From Paraescarpia echinospica (lineage: Eukaryota; Annelida; Polychaeta; Sabellida; Siboglinidae), in contig CM034543.1 of NCBI GenBank assembly GCA_020002185.1, positions 26,656,907 through 26,720,906 on the forward strand: a DNA stretch of 64,000 nucleotides, written 5' to 3'. Positions 11,070-22,907 of the stretch are shown piece after piece. The position numbers were made by a program, and so were the translations under genes. The notes beneath the pieces were generated by a model. The model saw nothing but the letters and a program-made list of their open reading frames with translations. It was not told the DNA's origin and ran no database searches. The first letter of the stretch is position 1. Each line of letters begins with the position of its first letter.

Positions 11070-12325
11070 AACACTAGGACACGCCACCGGGATTCTTTCG
11101 CCGGTGTATTACGGAAATAGTGTCCTCATTAGATGTCGCCTCAAGAAACGCGTCCGACTCGACCAGTTTCCATCATCATCATTTGAACATCGATTTGAAT
11201 TTCAAAGCTCTACTACCTGCCTCTTCGACTACCGAAACGGTTCAATTATCAATTAACACTTGCATTTAGGCCAGAGTTCCACAAGGACTGGATGAATCGT
11301 TTATGTAAGGAAGCAAATACTTATTTAAAACGTGTTGTATGCGCCACGTCATCACAATGAATATATCTCAGTGTAACGGCAGAATCGCATAAAGTCCTTC
11401 ATAAGCAGGTCCTTCTACCAGTATCGCATTGTGCTGCATGTCTGATTCATCGCTGACGCCGCCGGGATTTCCGATTTTGTCGGACAGGAAAACACAACCT
11501 CGTGTTCCGCAGCGAGAAACGTTTATTTTAAGCCATGCATTTCTTGAAGTCAGTCTTGCAAAGCAACTTTGTAGTCCCCATATGGTTTATTCCATTCTTT
11601 GAGCGCCTAGCAAAGAAGCAGCAAGTGTTATCCACAGCAGAAACGTCGGTGACTTGAATGCTGAAGGTAGTCTTCTAACTGTCCAGCACATCAGCAAGCA
11701 TCTACCTATTATCTCGGATAAACGTCATATCTTCGCGGAAGAGTAATGTCTGACGAACTTGCAGACAATTGCTGCTTTCCCCATGTATTACCAGGTTCTC
11801 TGAAAACATATTGGGTTCTCCGTTAGGCAACCGGCCAACCCATTCCTTTGAGAAACCTAACGCTGTATTCGATTATTTGGATTTGTTCGTAGACAAATAT
11901 TTGAAAATTGAATACATAATTGGAATATTTCTTTCACAATTTTTTTAATAGTATAGTTCTGGACGAAAGTCTCGCAGTCCAATTAAAAACTGCCTGCGAG
12001 AGACTTAGCGGAACCCTGATTTAGGCCGCGGCAAATGCGCCAGTACAATACCAGATCAGTTTAACGTTTTCTAGCGTTTTTTGGACAACGATTCCAAGGC
12101 ATATCAATTCGCACGATCTCTTGTTTTTATGGCTGAATGTTGCGGTTCGGTGTCCCAGGAAACGCGTCTGACACAACTAGTTTCCAACACCACTATTAGT
12201 CCACGGGCTGAACCAGATGTCGGTACCATCTAGACGGGCAAGATCTAGTTATGATTTTTGAAAAATAGTCCATGTCTATGGAGCATATTCTGATATGATA
12301 AACATTGTTGAGCGGTTGTTTATTG
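11070..12325. other. Receptor intron with short scattered repeats
   Basis: Contains a block at 11226-11265 (GACTACCGAAACGGTTCAAT) that recurs in direct orientation at about 14967-15005. It also has AAACGCGTC(T/C)GAC motifs at about 11137 and 12160. No gene seen. Confidence 0.5.
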
Positions 12326-12570
12326 GCTTGGTGGCCATCTTTAAAAATGGCCGTCAAATCCAATTTCCTCATGTTGTCATAATTGCGTCACTTAGAACCA
12401 TACTTTTGGTGTCAATATGTAGGTTTTAAGATTATTGATTTCAAATAGTTTTCACTTGACCGTCTGTAAACATGTGCATAGATTTGTGGGCAGCGATTTT
12501 TTAAATGTTAAATTAGAGCTTTTCCGACATCGATATATTCGTCACTTTTTAAAGAGATACTATTATTCCC
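12326..12570 (+). repeat. Left inverted repeat flanking a pseudogene
   Basis: The block GGTGGCCATCTTTAAAAATG ... TTTTGGTGTCAATATGTAGG ... TTTGTGGGCAGCGATTTTTT ... ATCGATATATTCG appears again, reverse-complemented and in the same order, at 14925 down to 14296. The right-hand copy is longer because it contains a (GA)n tract. Confidence 0.85.
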
Positions 12571-12779
12571 GTATCTTCAGAACGACATAATATAGAGCCA
12601 CATAGTTAAGGTCAAAATTAATTAGGTACGGCGATTTCAAATATATTACTTTTTGACCTTCGGCGACATTTACATATCCGCCATTTTTCTAGATGACGCC
12701 CATCAAAGCCTATTATGCCCTAGCTCAAAAAATACATTACATAAAGCCATACAATTGATGTAAATAATATAGGTTTTCA

Positions 12780-14345
12780 GGAAGATCATCAGAAACCTCT
12801 GCAAAGATGTGTCACAGGCGCTGAAGAAGGTCCTAGAAAACTGGTCGTGTGCCCGCATTAGGTATCTCTTTGAAGTCTACCTGGACTTCATGCGAGTTGG
12901 ACATGGGAACCTCTCAACCTTCTGGCTGTCCTATCTGGACATGGTCGAAATTGCTAGGCCTACTTCAAGCATCAAGAGAGGGACACTGGACGCTACACCT
13001 GGCATCTACTCGTGCAATTACCCCATGATGTTTCGCATATGATAGGCTTAACTATGCACGCTACTTCCCGTACTACTACTATGCTCAGATGAGACAACTG
13101 CCCATCGAACATTCATATGTCCATGCAAAATTTATGGTAGGTGGTTTTACGATTCAGCTCAGTTCCAGAAACCCTTTTAGGCGAATCCCTGTCAACCAGA
13201 CGAGTGAGGAAACAGTTAACAAAGACACCCAAACGCCGGGTGAAACAAAAGGGTTCAGTTTGAAACCAGGAGCTGTTGATCAAGTACTTCCTAACATCCG
13301 AGTACAGGACCATGCACCTGAGAGAGCTGAGATACATGATTGGTCTAGGCGGTTCCAAGCTGGCTCATTCAGATCTTCACCCGCATCCGGAAAGACGAGG
13401 CAGATGTCGAGTCCCTGGTTGACCTGACGAAGAACAGCTGGCTGAATCCAATGTGTCCTGAAGAGACTGAACTTTTTAGCCTATCCACTGTGGTCCCTGC
13501 ATACGTTGCCTATGATCTTCTGTGAGCTCATCATGTAGACGAAGAAGCAGATGTTTAAAAAGACACGCTTAGAAGGAGCTTCACCAACAAAAATATATTC
13601 CACGACATGATGCAAAACAAAATTTGAAGACAATCTCCAATGTAAATGCAAAGAAAGCCAGTGGAAGAGGAACAACTAAATACTTGGTCCTGATGGCGGA
13701 GAGAAATGTATTTGCCCACATACTCCTTGTTGCATAGAGTAGATAGCTGCACATGAGGAATGTCCTAGCTCACCCACTAGGCTCTCTACCGTGAGCACTC
13801 GCAAATGCTGATGGGTCTTTGAGGAAGACGAACAAGGCTGCACACGATAGAGAGTTGGAGAGAAACATTTCACAAGCAGAATATATCCCTGATCAATCAA
13901 CCTGCATCATTGATGGAATGAGCTTGGTGCAGAAGCTGAACGACAGCAACAAAACGTTTGCACAGCTGGCAGAATCTGTGATGTCTCTTGTCCTACGTGA
14001 TGGGTCAGAGTCACAGGATTCATGTGTGTGATATTCGACGTTTACCGGGAGGAGTCATTACAAATGTTGAGAGGTGCAACCGGAGATCAAGCACAGCTAT
14101 TCAGTACAAGGACATTGCGGGAGGCCACACTATCCAGCAGTGGAGGAAGTTCCTGTGCAGCTTCCTGTACAACAAGTCCAGTCTGATCAAATTCATCGTC
14201 AATCAGTGGAAACTGCCGAAGTGCAGGGAGAAGCCACAAGACAAGTCAATGTATGTAACCTGTGAGGAGGTCTGCTACAAGATGACCAAACATGAATGGG
14301 CGGAATTTAAAAATGGCGAATATATCAATGTCAGAGAAGGTCAAA
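12780..14345 (+). pseudogene. Degenerate copy of a widespread metazoan repeat-encoded protein, with frameshifts
   Basis: Broken plus-strand frames read CKDVSQALKKVLENWSCARI, YARYFPYYYAQMRQLPIEHS, NPFRRIPVNQTSEETVNKDT, QTPGETKGFSLKPGAVD, CIIDGMSLVQKLNDSNKTFA, IQYKDIAGGHTIQQWRKFLC and SMYVTCEEVCYKMTKHEWAE. The motif DQT-x-EET-x-NKDTQT-x-GGTKGFS, followed by the IIDGM...FD-x-Y-RE region and GH-x-IQQWR, marks an uncharacterised protein family that I recall as highly repeated in many marine animals. Function is unknown. Frames change at least three times and stops occur, so this copy is dead. Inverted repeats flank it, which suggests a DNA-transposon origin. Confidence 0.75.
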
Positions 14346-14497
14346 TTTACAATTGTTAAAAATCGCTGCCCACAAATCTATGCACTGGTGTTCAAATTAC
14401 GTGTGCTGAGATATTGTGACATTTGTTTTGAGAGGGAGAGGGAGAGAGAGAGAGAGAGAGAGAGAGCAAGAGAGAGAGAGCGAGAGAGAGAGATAGA

Positions 14498-14555
<58 letters not shown>

Positions 14556-14566
14556 CAGAGAGAGAT

Positions 14567-14630
<64 letters not shown>

Positions 14631-14925
14631 GGGAGACGCATTTATTTGACCAAAACATATGTACAATAAGATATAATACAAATACAACAAATATATATTT
14701 TTAACCGCAGGAGAACGTGTCATCAATTTAATAAACATACCGCGATATTGACGACCGCCATATTTATAAATGACGGATATGAAGGTCACAAATGGTCAAA
14801 TATGTGAAATCTTTATTCATTAAAACCTATATATTGACACCAAAAGTATGGTTGTATGTGGCGCAGTTATTACACGATGAGGAAATTGGATTTGATGACC
14901 ATTTTTAAAGATGGCCACCAAATCA
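14296..14925 (-). repeat. Right inverted repeat flanking the pseudogene
   Basis: Reverse complement of 12326-12570, split by a (GA)n tract at 14430-14626. Its inner end overlaps the last part of the pseudogene frame (GGCGAATATATCAATGTC). Confidence 0.8.
14430..14626 (+). repeat. (GA)n microsatellite
   Basis: Nearly 200 bp of GA repeats with a few GATA, GAAG and GACA interruptions, inserted within the right inverted repeat. Confidence 0.98.
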
Positions 14926-14929
14926 AAAT

Positions 14930-16015
14930 ATCAAAGCGCGTCGCAGCCTGTAGTATATGTCGCTTGGACTACCGAAACGATTCAATTATCAGTTGACACT
15001 TGCGACTAGGCAAGACAACGTGGCAGTTGCTCTCTTTCTGACGTTCCGGTGAAGGTGGCTGTTAGGAACACATGTTTGCAGGATAACGTGTTTTGTCGTG
15101 GAAGTATTCTCTGGTGGTGACGTCCCTGGAAAAGCAATTTGGCACAATCGTTTTTCGTCATTACGATTCGGATGTCAATTTGAAAGTCAGACGCGTTTCA
15201 AGCAATACAACATGCCTCATTGTCTTCCCAAACAATTTTCATTTCACAATCACATTTACAGGCAGTTGTAAATTTGTGATTTGCCAAAATGAAACATCAA
15301 TTGTGTTTTACTTGCGTTCTGGGGACGGCGAATCTAAAGAACATCTGTGTCCGCAATCAAGAATTGTTCTTATGGCTAGATTCCTACCTGCCACGAGCTG
15401 TTTTCCCTGTTGATCGATGGTTGCTGAGTGGAAGACCGGACTAATCTGAAGCGTTACGTCCCGGGAGTGTGTTTGGTGCTTGTGGCATTTCTCGTGGATG
15501 TCTTACTTGGAATGTGTTTCTCTCGTGGAAGTTTTTCTAGTGAATGTGTTTCTGTTGGATGCCTTTTTCGTGGATGAGTTTCATGAGGATGTGTTTCTCT
15601 TTCTTATTAAGATATTAATATATCTAATGGTGGACTTTGTATAACATTTGGCTTTCTTATCCACCGGTCGTCTGCAGCTTATTGCTTTCGATCGTTCTTT
15701 AGTTACGTCTTATTTAACCAGATATCCCCAATAAACAATCACATGAAACAATACTTGCGATACACGTTGTCAGGGGTCTTTACATTGATGTCGCTGGCGC
15801 TATGCCTGCCTTAGCTATGCCGCCGTAGTCTCGCGGGGACATATTCTGTCGCACAGATGAGACGGCCAGATCGTGAGATTGTGAGTGCCGTAACAATTGT
15901 CTGTGTTAGAAAAACGTTGTTCAACTGCACAACTATAGCAGTTACCTGGGTAATGTCGACAACAGTCTTTAAAGGGACCTGTGCTTAAAAGTTACCCAGT
16001 CAGTTCCACCAGTCG
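14930..16015. other. Receptor intron, no gene seen
   Basis: Holds the direct-repeat block at about 14967 noted above, and a degenerate GTGTTTCT(C/G)GTGGA-type short repeat at about 15470-15600. Otherwise featureless. Confidence 0.5.
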
Positions 16016-16027
16016 ATTCGTGGCTCA

Positions 16028-16092
16028 CACACACGCATCCCCGCGCACACGCACACGTACGTACGCAAACACGAGCATATATTAATAAACAT

Positions 16093-16187
<95 letters not shown>

Positions 16188-16253
16188 CACACACATATAC
16201 ACACACATGCACATACCTACGCACATACACACACACACACGCACACATACATA

Positions 16254-16320
<67 letters not shown>
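16028..16320 (+). repeat. (AC)n microsatellite cluster
   Basis: An (AC)n run from about 16095 to 16180, an interrupted AC/ATAC stretch, and a second pure run at about 16260-16319. Confidence 0.98.
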
Positions 16321-16323
<3 letters not shown>

Positions 16324-16379
16324 TATCAGTTAGAAAGGATGGAGCAGGAGAAAGAGGAATTAATTTGTTTTAGTATCTG

Positions 16380-18466
16380 GACTGGCCATCAACGTTCGTA
16401 TCATACACATGAGTCTAGTTGCCATGGCCACTTGGCTGGCCTTTACATCAACGTTGGTATCATACACATGACTTTAGTTGCCGTGGCCACATGGCTGGCT
16501 TTTATATCAACGCTGGTATCATACACATGACTCTAGTTGCCATAACCACTTGGCTGGCCTTTACATCAACGCTGATATCATACATATGACTCTAGTTGCC
16601 ATGGCCACTTGGCTGGCCTTTACACCAACGTTCGTATCATACACATGACTCTAGTTGCCATGGCCACTTGGCTGGCCTTTACATCAACGTTCGTATCATA
16701 CATATGATACTAGTTGCCATGGCCACATGGCTGGCCTTTACATCAATGTTCGTATCATACACATGATTCTAGTTGCCATGGCCACTTGACTGGCCTTTAC
16801 ATCGACGTTCGTATCATACCCATGACTCTAGTTGTCATGGCCACTTGGCTGGCCTTTACATCAACGTTGGTATCATACACATGACTCTAGTTGCCATGGC
16901 CACATGGCTGGCCTTTATATCAACGCTGGTATCATACACATGACTCTAGTTGCCATAACCACTTCATAACCACTTGGCTGGCCTTTACATCAACGCTGGT
17001 ATCATACATATGGCTCTAATTGCCATGGCCACTTGGCTGGCCTTTACACCAACGTTCGTATCATACACATGACTCTAGTTGCCATGGCCACTTGGCTGGC
17101 CTTTACACCAACGTTCGTATCATACACATGACTCTAGTTGCCATGGCCACTTGGCTGGCCTTTACATCAACGTTCGTATCATACATATGATACTAGTTGC
17201 CATGGCCACATGGCTGGCCTTTACATCAATGTTCGTATCATACACATGATTCTAGTTGCCATGGCCACTTGACTGGCCTTTACATCGACGTTCGTATCAT
17301 ACCCATGACTCTAGTTGTCATGGCCACTTGGCTGGCCTTTACATCAACGTTGGTATCATACACATGACTCTAGTTGCCATGGCCACATGGCTGGCCTTTA
17401 TATCAACGCTGGTATCATACACATGACTCTAGTTGCCATAACCACTTCATAACCACTTGGCTGGCCTTTACATCAACGCTGGTATCATACATATGGCTCT
17501 AATTGCCATGGCCACTTGGCTGGCCTTTACACCAACGTTCGTATCATACACATGACTCTAGTTGCCATGGCCACTTGGCTGGCCTTTACATCAACGTTCG
17601 CATCATACATATGATACTAGTTGCCATGGCCACATGGCTGGCCTTTACATCAACGTTCGTATCATACACATGACTCTAGTTGCCATGGCCACTTGGCTGG
17701 CCTTTACATCGACGTTCGTATCATACCCATGACTCTAGTTGCCATAGCCACTTGGCTGGCCTTTACATCAACGCTGGTATCATATATGTGACTCTAGTTG
17801 CCATGGCCACTTGGCTGGCCTTTACATCAACGCTGGTATCATACACATGACTCTAATTGCCATAACCACTTGGCTGGCCTTTACATCAACGCTGGTACCA
17901 TATATACGACTCTAGTTGCTATGGCCACTTGGCTGGCCTTTACATCAACGCTGGTATCATACACATGACTCTAGTTGACATGGCCACTTGGCTGGCCTTT
18001 ACATCAACGCTGGTATCATACACATGACTCTAGTTGCCATGGCCATTTGGTAGGCCTTTATATCAACGCTGGTATCATAAACATGATTCTAGTTGCCATG
18101 GCCACTTCGCTGGCCTTTACATCAACGTTCGTAACATACACATGACTCTAGTTGCCACGACCACTTGGCTGGCCTTTACATCAACGTTCGTATCATACAC
18201 ATGACTCTAGTTGCCATGCCCACTTGGCTGGCCTTTACATCAAAGTTGGTATCATACACATCACTCTAGTTGCCAAGGCCACTTGGCTGGCCTTTACATC
18301 AACGTTCGTGTCATACACATCACTCTAGTTGCCAAGGCCACTTGGCTGGCCTTTACATCAACGTTCGTGTCATACACATCACTCTAATTGCCATGGCCAC
18401 TTGGCTGGCCTTTACATCCACGTTCGTGTCATACACATCACTCTAGTTGCCAAAGCCACTTGTTTT
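16380..18466 (+). repeat. 59-bp minisatellite, about 35 copies, with higher-order structure
   Basis: The unit contains CTTGGCTGGCCTTTACATCA, ACGTTCGTATCATACACATG and ACTCTAGTTGCCATGGCCA. Unit starts at 16388, 16447, 16506 and 16565 give an exact 59-bp period. The block at 16621-17103 is repeated at 17104-17586 with the same private variants, including an 11-bp insertion; 483 bp is eight units plus 11. Every unit carries the palindrome GCCATGG(C). The array lies inside the 10.1-kb receptor intron. Confidence 0.98.
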
Positions 18467-18474
18467 AGAACATT

Positions 18475-19260
18475 ATCAGACACAACTGTTGTTGTGTGAT
18501 GCGACCTTTAGTAATACAAAATCATCTTCAAGTACGCTAGCATTGGGTCTTGTTTGATATTTTTCTAAGCAAAATATAAAAGCTAAGAAAAGAGCTGTCG
18601 TATCATACGACCGATATGCATAAAAACATTTTTAGAATAACATTATTCAGAGTAGAATCATATTGGAGAATTCTTGGATATTTCATTAGAATGGCTTGTG
18701 TTTGTGAAAACGATCACTCTCTTGACGGTGCATGAACAGATGCATCACGGGAATAGACGCAAGTTTTTGATAATTGCTTCCTTATACATGGTAATCGTGA
18801 GATGATCGCCTTCACATTTTGCAACATCATTGATTATGCCGCACGTCTGTGAAGTATTTGTTCACTAACCGCTACTGCCTCGCGTCTTCTTTGATTTTTT
18901 TAAACTTGTTAATCGTAGCATATCTTCGATATGTTGAAATAATCCCCAGTTGAAACAAAATCCAGGGAGAAATTAGAACTGCATCAGCAATGAGAGAGCT
19001 TATACGTGTTGATACCTCTTATTGTTGTTGTCGGTGGCGTAGAACAATTATAGCGATGGCGCTGTAGGGCCATGACCTTCGGGCCGGCATAGTTACATCT
19101 GTTGGTGACAGACACCTACAGAGCGCCAGTTAATTGTGGCTGACATGTGACTGTGTTGCTTAGTCATCTGCAGACGCCACTAGTCCCTGTGGCTCGATTT
19201 CGGCCTATTAATTGGCAGACATCACGAGACGGGAGAGTCCACAGTAGACCTATTGGTGTT
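18475..19260. other. Receptor intron, no feature seen
   Basis: Unique-looking sequence between the minisatellite and the next microsatellite block. Confidence 0.5.
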
Positions 19261-19263
19261 GAG

Positions 19264-19264
<1 letters not shown>

Positions 19265-19300
<36 letters not shown>

Positions 19301-19692
19301 CGTGTGCGTGCGTGCGTGCGTGCGTGTGTGCGACGCAGACAGACAGACATAAACACAAAACGAACATATAACGATACAGAGTGACAGTGAGACTGAGTGA
19401 CAACTCAGTGGAGACATAACCCAGAGACAGATAGTGAGATAGAGAGAGAGACAGAGATAGTGACATATGTACAGACATATATATATAGAGAGAGAGGGGG
19501 AGGGAGAGGGAGAGAGAAGGGGAGAGGGGGGATAGAGAGGTAGAGAAGGAGAGAGAGAGAGACGTGGGAAAAGAAAAAGAGGAGAGAGAGAGGGGGGGAG
19601 AGAGGGAGATAGGAGAGAGAGATTGAGTGAGTGAGTGGATGAGTGAGTAGGTGAGTGGGTGAGTGAGTGAGTAAGTGAGAGCGAGTGTATTT

Positions 19693-19782
<90 letters not shown>

Positions 19783-19875
19783 GAGAGAGAGGGGGGGTGG
19801 TGGAATTGGTGTGAGAGAAAGATAGCGCGAGCACGAGAACGAGAGCGATAGCGATAGCGATAGCGATAGCGAGAG
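19265..19875 (+). repeat. Compound microsatellite (TG, GA, GAGT, GCGATA)
   Basis: In order: (TG)n at 19265-19328, mixed GA/GACA at 19440-19620, (GAGT)n at 19625-19680, (TG)n at 19692-19717, (GA)n at 19717-19792, and GCGATA units at 19845-19872. The block ends about 170 bp before the next receptor exon. Confidence 0.97.
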
Positions 19876-20045
19876 AGATGTGGAGACGAAGTGACTTATA
19901 CCGGAACATAGATAGACATGAGAGAAATACTCCCTCGTCGAGGTATAATAAGGTAACACGCACACAATATATATCGCGAAAACACTCGCATTAAACACCA
20001 ACCGTAATACTCCACCAAATACGTCCACCCATCTTTCGCCCACAG

Positions 20046-20293
20046 TCGTCCCGTATCGCCGTGTACAAGCGGATGTGGGACTTCATGGAGTCTGCCCGGC
20101 CGTCCGTGTTCGTGTCGACGACGATTGAGGGCGTCCACCGCGTGAGAGACTCAAAGGGCAAGTACGCCTTCCTGCTTGAGTCGACCATGAACGACTACTA
20201 CAACCAACAGAAGCCCTGCAACACGATGAAGGTGGGAGGCAACCTCGACTCGAAGGGATATGGCATCGCCACGCCGCTCGATTCCGAACTCAG
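20046..20293 (+). CDS. GRIA-like: AMPA-type glutamate receptor, S2 exon up to the R/G-equivalent codon
   Basis: Acceptor TTTCGCCCACAG, donor GTGATG at 20294; 82 codons plus two bases. It encodes [60 protein letters not shown] and [20 protein letters not shown]. The Glu codon 20178-20180 is the ligand-contact Glu705 equivalent. The Cys of KPCNT is one half of the S2 disulfide. The last codon, AG|G (Arg), is split by the intron just before the flip/flop-equivalent exon, the position where vertebrate GRIA2-4 carry the edited R/G codon. Confidence 0.97.
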
Positions 20294-20399
20294 GTGATGT
20301 ATTGTCAGAAGACGAATTATGTACAGTTAAATGCACCACCAGCCGCGTCGCTGTTACCTTCATTCTGGTCTTCAATTCTTCACCTATTTGTGGTACCAT

Positions 20400-21195
20400 G
20401 TATACCATAATTATAATCATAACGGTGTGAGCCATTCTACTTCTTCTTCTCTTTCCTGGTCCCATCATCAGTGATGATCGGTTTCCCACGCAGCATCTCG
20501 CACCAGTTTCCTCCATCGACCTCGACTTGTCGTGACTCGTGTGACCGTGTCCATTCTTCTGCTCATCCACTTCGTGATGTTGTCATTGTTTGATGTCATT
20601 GGTCTTCCGCGCCGTCGTTTGCACTACCTGCTATATTATATTTGGAAGACTAAATACATGTTCAAGTGTGCCTCTTCCTCTTCTGAGGCCGGTTTGTTGA
20701 TCTCTCAACTTGGTGTCAACTCCATCTTTTGTTCTGTTCTATTTATTAACACATTTTAATGAGGGCAATGTTAGAGCAATTCCTCTCCAATCTCCGCACT
20801 CTGAAAGGATACATTTACTCGGTATTTTAACAATCAGTCCCTGTTTCATTGTATCTGGTACTTTCTTCTGTTCGTAAATTGTTCTGAATAAGCGTGCATG
20901 CCAACTTTCTGTAGACGTAATGTCTGCTTTCAACAATTATGCTATAATGTCATCCTAGCCTCCAGTTTGCCCATTTTCAACTTCTTCAATGCGGATCTAA
21001 TCTTTGTTTTTGTTATAGAGTCTGTGCTGATTTCCTCTATTGCCGAATATAACTCGACATTAGGCATATGTCTATCAAATACGTCCTCAAAATGTACTTT
21101 CTATTTTGACCGCATGGGTGGTCCTTCAGTTAACAGGTTTCCAGATTTGTCTTTTACTGCATTCGATCTCAATGTGTTTCTCTTTACTGAGTGAT
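20400..21195 (-). mobile_element. Non-LTR reverse transcriptase remnant
   Basis: The minus-strand frame at 20936-20740 reads LFRTIYEQKKVPDTMKQGLI, VKIPSKCILSECGDWRGIAL. This is the block LF-x-x-IW-E-x-x-x-(V/I)P-x-x-W-K-x-G-x-I-x-K-(L/I)PKKG-x-LS-x-C-x-NWRGI-x-L of LINE reverse transcriptases. Downstream minus frames near 20550-20450 look like a degraded LINE C-terminus. It is heavily decayed. Confidence 0.7.
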
Positions 21196-21429
21196 TCCAT
21201 GAAACATATAGAGGTAATCATTTAGGGTGTTTGGGTGATGTCTACTGCCCAATTAATTTGATGTCTTCCTGTTGGAGAAAAATGTAAGCAATGAACGAAT
21301 CGAGTGGTGAGCCTCTGGCCAAAGGGCGCTGATATTTACAGGGAAGTAGCGGTTTTGTCGTCAGTAGCTACAGCAGAACATAAATTGTGACCGGACATGA
21401 GTTTAACTTTAAGACCGAGCGTAGACCAA

Positions 21430-21792
21430 GTGGAGGAACTGAAGTGTTAGCTCCATGACTGGATGTAAGCTAGTTCAGTACACGTATCAAGTGGAGGAAC
21501 TGAAGTGTTAGCTCCATGACTGGATGTAAGCTAGTTCAGTACACGTATCAAGTGGAGGAACTGAAGTGTTAGCTCCATGACTGGATGTAAGCTAGTTCAG
21601 TACACGTATCAAGTGGAGGAACTGAAGTGTTAGCTCCATGACTGGATGTAAGCTAGTTCAGTACACGTATCAAGTGGAGGAACTGAAGTGTTAGCTCCAT
21701 GACTGGATGTAAGCTAGTTCAGTACACGTATCAAGTGGAGGAACTGAAGTGTTAGCTCCATGACTGGATGTAAGCTAGTTCAGTACACGTAT
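21430..21792 (+). repeat. 61-bp tandem repeat, six copies
   Basis: Unit GTGGAGGAACTGAAGTGTTA then GCTCCATGACTGGATGTAAG, CTAGTTCAGTACACGTATCAA. All copies look identical, which suggests recent amplification. It lies in the intron before the flip/flop-equivalent exon. Confidence 0.98.
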
Positions 21793-22250
21793 TGGTCACA
21801 TTATATGAAACAATGCGGTTCTGTAAAACACTTGTGGCCGAACCAGGTATTAGTTATACTTTATGTATCTTTAATTTAATTTATGTATAACATGAATTAA
21901 GAGAGAACGATCATACGTTGTACCTTTAACTTGACCGATTATACCCAAGAATGTACACGTATAGATTGCTACTTATATGTATTCTGACAATATAACGTTC
22001 TAGATGTCATATTTGCCCTGAGTTATAGATCAGTTAGTTTACGTTATCGTTCTGATATTTCTAAGAAACAGTCGTTGCAATTATGTCGGGATGTTAAGTA
22101 GCTACTTAAGACGGCTGTTATTTGATTCCCCAAAGTGTGCTCTAAAATTTACTGCACGGGGATTATCTGTGCAAATGTACAAATAGGATAAGCCGCGATA
22201 AATCCACTGCTTAATAATTTATTTAAATATTCGCAGCATAGCATTTTTGA
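21793..22250. other. Receptor intron, no feature seen
   Basis: AT-rich, without recognisable features. Confidence 0.5.
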
Positions 22251-22251
22251 A

Positions 22252-22567
22252 ACCGCTGTAGAGCGCAGTGGCACAGTGCGAGAGCTTCGAACTCTCCATC
22301 GAGAGAACGCGGGTTCGAATCCTGTGCTGCCTTGTCGTGTTCGTTCACTCTACGGTGCACCGGTTCACGTAGCTGTATAAATGAGTACCTGGCTATAGAC
22401 AGTGGTGTATATTTGTGTACGAATAGTTTTCGTCCATTAATTGCAGCGTTGCTGGATGCTTCCCAGAGAAGGCAATATGGTATTCGATCGAACTGGTGTG
22501 TCAGGGAGTAAAATGTAAAGCGTTTTGAGCAGTCCTAAGGACTGGATACTGCATTATATAAAAAAAA
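22252..22567 (+). mobile_element. tRNA-derived SINE, full-length
   Basis: Complete copy. The tRNA-like head has an A-box-like GTGGCACAGTGCGAGAGC and a B box GGTTCGAATCC. The shared body (GAGTACCTGGCTATAGACAG; TTAATTGCAGCG) follows, then the 3' end GACTGGATACTGCATTATAT and an A-rich tail. Confidence 0.9.
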
Positions 22568-22907
22568 CTTACTTTTATTTTCGCGATGAGCCAAACCAGC
22601 GGAGGAAGTCGCATTAAATACCAATGCGAACTAGTTTACATCGACCCAGCAACACACCATAACACCCCTTGTAAATTCCCGACAATTCAATGTCCGCTGA
22701 AAATGTAAATTTGCGTGTGTTGACATATAATATTTGTCAAAATGCACAAAGGTATTATTATCGCCAGTTAGTAGAGCAGAGGCCAATGATCCAAAGGCGC
22801 AAATGAACATAGAATGAGGCGAGTGGACCTCGGCATCTAGAAGGAGATCAACTTACAGTGCATCGAAGTTAGCATATTGATATTTAGAATGTTGTCGTTT
22901 GTTGCAG

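Noticed and set aside
16380..18466. CRISPR-like array
   Set aside because: Direct tandem repeats without unique spacers, in a eukaryotic intron.
19250..20043. Open frames of 200+ residues rich in Ser-Leu and His-Thr (minus strand)
   Set aside because: They run through the compound GA/TG microsatellite and past a receptor acceptor; frame openness follows from the repeat.
22252..22330. Stand-alone tRNA genes (also at 33311, 63860 and 34230)
   Set aside because: A and B boxes are present, but each is the head of a longer repeated SINE and does not fold as an intact cloverleaf by eye.
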